Source: Ischnura elegans
Lineage: Eukaryota; Arthropoda; Insecta; Odonata; Coenagrionidae
Direction of reading: 5' to 3'
DNA length: 64,000 nt
Assembly (NCBI RefSeq): GCF_921293095.1
Contig: NC_060248.1
Span: 16,634,744-16,698,743, forward strand
Shown: positions 58,329-64,000 of the stretch, piece after piece
How the letters are laid out: every line of letters begins with the position of its first letter
Numbering within the stretch: the first letter of the stretch is position 1
Made by a program: the position numbers and the translations under genes
Notes under the pieces: model-generated
What the model saw: the letters and a program-made list of their open reading frames with translations, nothing else
Told to the model about the DNA's origin: nothing
Databases searched by the model: none

Positions 58329-58434
58329 CTTTTTCCAGAAATCGCTGTTGGAACGGCAGTTTGTTTATGTAGTTTGCGACCATCCTGTTGACGACACTCT
58401 TAACTTCTCCGCAGTGAAACAAACCTAAATAATA
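58329..58434 (-). pseudogene. right THAP gene, exon 2 (end of zinc finger)
   Basis: Acceptor TTATTTAG, donor AAAAAG|GTATGT. Reading in two frames gives FTAEKL and then CRQQDGRKLHKQTAVPTAIS, the C-terminal signature of THAP domains (AVPT box). The frame change between the two shows decay. Confidence 0.72.
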
Positions 58435-58870
58435 ATATTCGTAAAAATTGAGGAATTTCTGAACAGAGAAGGCATTATCCATTGCACGTATAAAACTGAA
58501 TTGAAGAAATGTATACTGGCGCAAGCGAGCCTACATACGATCCGATTATTCTACTAATTTACAATGAAAATGCACCATTTCCGTATTATTCCGTATGAAA
58601 CATGACCCGAAGTAATAAATAACATTGAAAAGTTTGGCACTTTTGCATTACTTAACATAATTTCAAGGCAAAGCGTGATGAATCCGTATCAAAATATGCT
58701 GGTGACAACAGCGTTGTCAACAACTTTTGAGAAGCCTATATTTCTACTATGTGACGTTCCCTCATTGACATAGACTATTGCTAGAATTATTAAGACTTAC
58801 GTTGAATATATAAATATTTACAAAGTACAAATACAGGCAAAAAATACTTATAATATTGTCACTTCCTTAC

Positions 58871-59025
58871 CTCACAATGTGCGATGTTATTGTAGATTTC
58901 CATTTGTTTCTTCTGCAATCTATCGACCAAGGAGCCTTTCTTTTACGATCAGAAGGAAAACGAAATATTCATACTCCGTTTTTCGTGGAATTGGAGCAAA
59001 TCGGAGCACTGCAGCACACAATTTT
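58871..59025 (-). pseudogene. right THAP gene, exon 1 (start of zinc finger)
   Basis: Reads KIVCCSAPICSNSTKNGV, a TGA at 58,979-58,981, then IFRFPSDRKRKAPW and CRRNKWKSTITSHIV, ending at donor GAG|GTAAGG. It keeps the C-x4-C pair, the FRFPSD motif and the conserved Trp of a THAP domain, with the rest in exons 2 and 3. It lies only about 90 bp inside the right TIR, the position of P-transposase 5' exons. No in-frame start ATG survives. Confidence 0.82.
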
Positions 59026-59152
59026 TTGAAATTAATTCATATGCCCTATGCAAACACCATGTAAACAACAGACAGGTGGGAACCAAGATGATCAAACCGA
59101 AATGCACTATGGGAGCGTGACACGACCTGCCTTTTACCGACCTTGCTACTAG

Positions 59153-59564
59153 CCAGCTCGGCAGCCGATACTCGGTAGCGATTTGGGTTCAACCCGCTAG
59201 GCTACGCTTGACAACACTGCATCTGACTCCTCCGCGGCGCGGAAAATTCGTAACACTATCAAACAAAAGAAATTGATTCAGCAAAGTGCATTGAAATTTT
59301 TACTTCATAATGGATAATTCGATGTGATATCGCATCTCAGACATATTTTTTTATTGCTGTACACAAAAATTATGCAATACCTTTGGGCAAGGGTAGATTT
59401 ATGAGTAATACCGAAGCATTTGTATGTTTGAGATGCAGTTATTGCTTTACAAACGGCCGTATATTTATTGATCATATAAATTGCGTATTGCTTGCACTTC
59501 CGATATTTGTTTCCATTAGTGTATGCGTGATTAGTATGGAAAAACATAACTAGCAACGTAAGTA
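59153..59564. other. no gene supported
   Basis: Host or older repeat sequence between the large element and the Helitron-like pair. The minus-strand frame 59,305-59,739 crosses into the Helitron-like unit and is not a gene. Confidence 0.5.
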
Positions 59565-60479
59565 TCCTATCTATATACAGCCCTTGAGGTAACTGACTCA
59601 CTGATGGATACAAATTCCCGACCACTTCCAGAAGTGCTGGAGAGCTGAAATTTGGCACTCGTGCGGGGAATCCAAAATGATGCGGAGGAAAAATCCGAAA
59701 ACCGGAAGTTTCCGCCACGTGTCGTCGCCAGGACGACAAAATGGCCGAAATCGGGCTTTTTCCGGGGACCGTTTTTCGGTTTTTATTTTACTGCGCGCGA
59801 ACCGTTCGTGCCACATGGATGTTTAATGCATTTTTTGAAAGCTGATAAACGTGGGCACGTTATTACGTAATGATATTAATTTGTTTTTAAGAAAATTGCA
59901 GCCAAAATGGCGTCCAAAAATTCGTTTTTCGAATAAAATATCATAACTTCCGCTCCCTTCGACTTAATTTAAGGTGTAGGATAACGAAAATGATTATTAT
60001 ATATGCTTATAACATCTTCTAAGAAATTTAGGTAACAATTTTCTTTCGTCGTCCTTGGTTACTCAGAAAAAAATTAAAATATTCCGAAAATCACCGAAAA
60101 TTACGATTTCCAAAAGATTAACACAAGATTTTGTCAATTTTTACCTGACCGATTTCTTTCAAACTTTGTAGTTACATACAGCAATGCATTGTCTTTTATT
60201 AAACATAAACATTTTATAAATGATTCAATGGATTAAACCGCGAAAAAATAAAAATGGCGGGCACTACTCACTTTTTTCAGGGACTGGATTGCTTTTTATT
60301 GTATTACTCTCGAAATATGGATGTCGTAGGGCATACTTCTTTTAGATATGACAGTAAATGAATGTGACCATATACTATCGTCATCTTTAAACCCCCCGAA
60401 ACCCCCTAAAAAATTAAAATTTGCATATAATTAGCCTTTTCGGGTGCTTTCGTCACAATTCCGCCGCTTTTCCAATCCT

Positions 60480-61270
60480 TACCACTCATCGCTACGGAAT
60501 TGATGTGGACGATTGATGACCGCTGGCAGTAAAAATCTATAAACCCCCGGTAAACCCACATACCTACCCCCCAAAAATAAAATTTTGCATTTAAGTCTAC
60601 TTTTTGTGTACTTTTCGTGACTATTCCACCGCCCCCAACGACTCATCCCCACGGAATTTATGTGAACGGATGGTGACCGCCAGGAGTACACACATTTAAA
60701 CCCCCGGTATCCCCCTGAAATCCCCCCAATTGTAAAATGTGTCATTTAGTCTCCTATTTGGGAACTTCTCGCAAACATTACGCCGCACTACCCGTCCCCT
60801 CTGAGCTCTAGATCCGGAATATTTGGTGAGGGCGAGCCACCGTAAACCATACGGGGAAAAATACCAGAAAACCCTCGATCACCTCCTGGAACATCGCCGA
60901 AAAAAAAATTTTACAGTCGCCTTTCCGAATAGTATTCGTCACAATTTAACCGGTGCCCCTACCACTTATTAAAACCCCCGATAACTCCGTGAAACCTCCC
61001 AAAAATGCCTAATAAATCGCCTCTCCAGGTAAAAGAATCGTCAGACTACTGTTCCAGACCCCTAGGACTTATCACCACGGAATTTTTGAGAACGATTTGT
61101 GACCACTGGTTTAACTCAAGTATAAAACCCCCGGTATCCCGTTGGAACCCCCCGCAAAAAATGAAAAACTTGCCATTAAGTATTTTTTATGGGTATTTGT
61201 CGCCACTATTACTCCGTAATGCACAACCCTTTACAATCATCGCTACGTGATCACTGTGGACGATTGGTGA
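60480..61270 (+). repeat. degenerate ~150-bp internal subrepeats, unit 1
   Basis: ACGGAATTGATGTGGACGAT, ACGGAATTTATGTGAACGGA, CCGGAATATTTGGTGAGGGC, ACGGAATTTTTGAGAACGAT and ACGTGATCACTGTGGACGAT each precede a GTGACCGC-like block and an AAACCCCCGG stretch, at about 60,495, 60,652, 60,812, 61,077 and 61,244. The same series recurs in unit 2 from about 62,660. Confidence 0.75.
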
Positions 61271-61369
61271 CCGCATGCATAACACATTAAAACCCCCGAA
61301 ACCCCCTGGGCACCCCTCTCGGTGGAGAAGAGCATTAATGAGGATTAAGCGGAGCAGCCGCGGGGGGGC

Positions 61370-61710
61370 TCCTCAACCCCAAGGCGGCGAAGCCGCCCCA
61401 CAACGAGGAACGGCGAAGCCGTTCCGAGGAGTAACTGGAGTAGGCGAGGGGGAGCTTCAGTAACCCTCGGGCGGCGAAGCCGGCGATGCTCAAGCGCAAA
61501 AGCCGCTGTAGACTCCCCCCATCTCAACTCACACTCAACCCCTGGGCGGCGAAGCCGTTTCGAGGAATGAGTGGGGCGCCTCCCTACCCCCTGGCCGGCG
61601 AAGCCGGCCCCTAGCTAAGGTGAGATTATTCGAACTTTAAAAGTCTTCGTGCGACCACAAATGTAGACGGCGAAGCCGGAACCGGGGTTTTAAGGGGCGG
61701 AGCCCCTTAA
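61370..61710 (+). repeat. mini-hairpin array with GAA loops, unit 1
   Basis: At least six CGGCGAAGCCG cores. Outer stems differ but pair: GGCGGCGAAGCCGCC, GGAACGGCGAAGCCGTTCC, GGCCGGCGAAGCCGGCC. The array ends with TTAAGGGGC-GGA-GCCCCTTAA at 61,690-61,710, a 9-bp stem with a GGA loop. Confidence 0.88.
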
Positions 61711-61731
61711 CGAGCGCGCGGAGCGTGCGAG

Positions 61732-63965
61732 TCCTATCTATATACAGCCCTCGTGGTGACTGACTCACTCATGGATACAAATTCCCGACCACTTCTAGAA
61801 GTGCTGCAGAGCTGAAATTTGGCACGCGTGCGGGGAACCGGAAATGATTCGGAGGAAAAATCCGAAAACCGGAAGTTTCCGCCACGTGTCGTCGCTAGGA
61901 TGACAAAATGGCCGAAATCGCGCTTTTTCCGGGGACCGTCCTCCGGTTTTTATTTTACTGCGCGCGAACCGTGCGTGCCACACGGATTGTTAATGAATTT
62001 TTTGAAAGCTGGTAAATGTAGTAACGTATTTATGTAATGTTATAAGTTTCTTTTTAAGAAATTTGCTGCCAAAATGGCGTCCAAAAATTGGTTTTTCGAA
62101 AAATATTTCATAACTTCCGCTCCCCTAGTCGTAATTACAGGTGTAGGATATTGAAAATGATTATTATATATGCTCATAACATAGTCTACGAAATGTAGGT
62201 ACCGTTTTTCTTTCATCGTCCTTGGTTACTGAGAATAAAATTAAAATATTCCGAAAATCACCGAAAATTACGATTTTCAAAAGATTAACACAAGGTTTTG
62301 TCAATTTCAACTCAACCGATTTCTTTCAAACTTTGTAGTTACATACAGCTATGCATTGTCTTTCAGAAGACATAAACAGTTTAATAATTATTTAATGGAT
62401 TTAACCGCGAAAAAATAAAAATGGCGGGCACTGCTAACATTTTTCAGGGACTGGTTTGCTTTTTATTGTATTACTTTCGAAATATGGATGTCATAGGGCA
62501 CAATTCTTTTATACATGACAGTAAATGAATGTGACCATATAGTACCGTCATCTTTTAACCCCCCGAAACCCCCTAAAAAATTAAAATTAGCATATAAGTA
62601 GCCTTGTCGGGTACCTTTCGTCACAATTCCGCCGCTTTTCCAATCCTTACCACTCATCGCTACGGAATTGATGTGGACGATTGATGACCGCTGGCAGTAA
62701 AAACCTATAAACCCCCGGTAAACCCACATACATGCCCCCCCCCAAAAAAATAAAATTTTCAAATAAGTCTACTTTTTCGGTACTTTTCGTGACTATTCCA
62801 CCGCCCCCAACGACTCATCCCCCCGAAATTTATGTGAATGGATGGTGACCGCCAGGAGTACACACATTTAAACCCCCGGTATCCCCGTGAAACCCCCCCC
62901 AAATGTAAAATGTGTCTCCTATTTGGGAACCTCTCGCAAACATTACGCCGCACTACCCGTGCCCTCTGAGCTCTACATCCGGAATATTTGGTGAGGGCGA
63001 GCCACCGTAAACCATACGGGAAAAAATACCAGAAAACCCCCGATCACCTCCTGGAACATCGCCGAAAAAATAATTTTAAAGTTGCCTTTCCGAATAGTTT
63101 TCGACACAATTTAACCGGTGCCCCTACCAATTATTAAAACCTCCGATAACCCCGTGAAACCTCCCAAAAAATTTCTAATAAATAGCCTCTCCAGGGAAAA
63201 GAATCGTAAGACCACTCTTCCGGTCCCCTAGGACTTATCGGCACGGAATTTATGAGAACTATTAGTGACCACTGGTTTAACACAAGTATAAAACCCCCGG
63301 TATTCCGTAGGAACCCCCCGAAAAAAAATGAAAAACTTGCCATTAAGTCTTCTTTTATGGGTACTTGTCGCCACTATTAATCCGCATTGCACTACCTTTT
63401 ACAATCATCGCTACATGATCACTGTGGACTTTTGGTGACCGCATGCATAACACATTAAAATCCCCGAATCCCCCTGGGCACCCCTCTCGGTGGGGAAGAC
63501 CATTTATAAGGACTAGGCGGAGCAGCCGCGGGGGGGCTCCTCAACCCCAAGGCGGCGAAGCCGCCCCACAACGAGGACCTGGCGTAGGCGAGGGGGAGCT
63601 TCAGCAACCCCCGGGCGGCGTAGCCGCCCCGATGTTCAAGCGGCGCAACCGCTGTGGACTCCCCCCACCTCTGGGCGGCGAAGCCGCCCCTTAAACGAAT
63701 AACGGTGAAACAGTTCCGAAATGCCCTCGCCCTCTGGCATTCTAAACCCCCAGGCGGCAAAGCCGCCCTTCAGCGAGGAACGGCGAAGCCGTTCCGAGGA
63801 ATGAGTGGGGCACCTCCCTACCCCCTGGCCGGCGAAGCCGGCCCCTAGCCGTGTTGAGATTATTCGAACTTCAAAAGTCTTCGAACGACCACAAATCTAG
63901 ACGGCGAAGCCGGAACCGGGGTTTTAAGGGGCGGAGCCCCTTAACGAGCGCGCGGAGCGTGCGAG
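61732..63965 (+). mobile_element. Helitron-like non-autonomous element, unit 2 (tandem)
   Basis: Collinear with unit 1 from TCCTATCTATATACAGCCCT to GCGTGCGAG, then TTATAC of the flank. Differences are scattered substitutions and small indels, plus different numbers of GGCGAAGCC hairpins in the 3' part. Head-to-tail joining without spacer is known for rolling-circle elements. Confidence 0.6.
63510..63944 (+). repeat. mini-hairpin array with GAA loops, unit 2
   Basis: Five exact CGGCGAAGCCG cores plus GGCGGCGTAGCCGCC and GGCGGCAAAGCCGCC variants whose changes fall in the loop. The same terminal hairpin is at 63,924-63,944, 21 bases before the element end. Confidence 0.88.
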
Positions 63966-64000
63966 TTATACATATCTGTATTCGGAAAGCAGAAATACAC

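Larger units (their letters stand above)
48073..59145. mobile_element. 11.07-kb P-superfamily-like element with 31-bp TIRs
   Basis: The left end starts CAAGGTCGGTAAAAGCCAGG and continues TCGTGTCACGC to 48,103. The right end 59,115-59,145 is its reverse complement at 30 of 31 positions. CTACTAG flanks it exactly at 48,066-48,072 and 59,146-59,152. Drosophila P also has 31-bp repeats beginning CA, but an 8-bp duplication. Inside are two THAP zinc-finger coding remnants, both minus strand, at 50.1-50.4 and 58.0-59.0 kb; THAP is the DNA-binding domain of P-type transposases. The catalytic region was not found, so it is non-autonomous or gutted. Tandem-repeat fields fill much of the interior. The alternative is a different superfamily that acquired THAP exons. 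Confidence 0.75.
59565..61731 (+). mobile_element. Helitron-like non-autonomous element, unit 1
   Basis: Starts TCCTATCTATATACAGCCCT after an A and ends GAGCGTGCGAG, directly joined to unit 2. A 5' TC, a strong 3' hairpin (61,690-61,710) close to the end, and an overall insertion between A and T fit rolling-circle Helitrons. The 3' terminal bases are CGAG rather than the canonical CTRR, so the class is tentative. Non-coding: open frames inside are short and not shared as proteins. Confidence 0.6.

Noticed and set aside
59305-59739. 144-codon minus-strand open frame
   Set aside because: Crosses the boundary of the Helitron-like element and has no motif.
61275-63848. Open frames rich in Ala/Gly/Pro in the Helitron-like units
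   Set aside because: They are translations of GGCGAAGCC hairpin arrays and occur on both strands.

Overview
This is a eukaryotic, almost certainly arthropod, nuclear contig. It is AT-rich and intron-bearing. It holds one complete mitochondrial calcium-uptake gene with ten exons and GT-AG introns, and it is dense with decayed animal transposons: mariner, P/THAP, hAT, piggyBac-like, Harbinger, pogo-like, Helitron-like, LINEs and tRNA-derived SINEs. Nothing bacterial or viral was found. The species cannot be told from the sequence alone.

Layout. 0-8 kb: a mariner relic running off the left edge, a possible terminal exon of a membrane protein (1228-1499), a CpG-rich block (about 2.0-2.7 kb), and two copies of a 660-bp terminal-inverted-repeat element (3.0-3.7 and 6.5-7.2 kb). 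9.5-10.4 kb: a P-element/THAP9-type transposase relic. 10.5-16.4 kb: a cluster of hAT-type MITEs with 8-bp target duplications, a foldback and a LINE 3' end. 17.6-18.4 kb: the last exon and poly(A) signal of an unidentified plus-strand gene. 19.2-25.3 kb: a foldback MITE, then about 5.4 kb of AT-rich sequence that may be 3' UTR. 25,353-40,988 (minus): complete MICU3, 446 codons, whose introns host at least eight transposons, one of them nested. 41.5-47.9 kb: LINE fragments, two abutting hAT MITEs and another copy of the 660-bp element.

48,073-59,145: an 11.07-kb unit bounded by 31-bp inverted repeats (30/31 identical) and a 7-bp target duplication. It carries two separate decayed THAP-domain coding regions and several tandem-repeat fields, one of them a 190-bp satellite with a Pol III B-box-like motif in every monomer. 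I read it as a large, degenerate P-superfamily element. 59,565-63,965: two head-to-tail copies of a 2.2-kb Helitron-like non-autonomous element whose 3' part is packed with mini-hairpins having a GAA loop and covarying stems.

The host content is MICU3 plus one or two partial genes. MICU3 and the 17.6-kb gene are convergent, and a possible first exon of a divergent gene lies 555 bp upstream of the MICU3 start. Most of the rest is transposon archaeology in which target duplications and nesting give relative ages.
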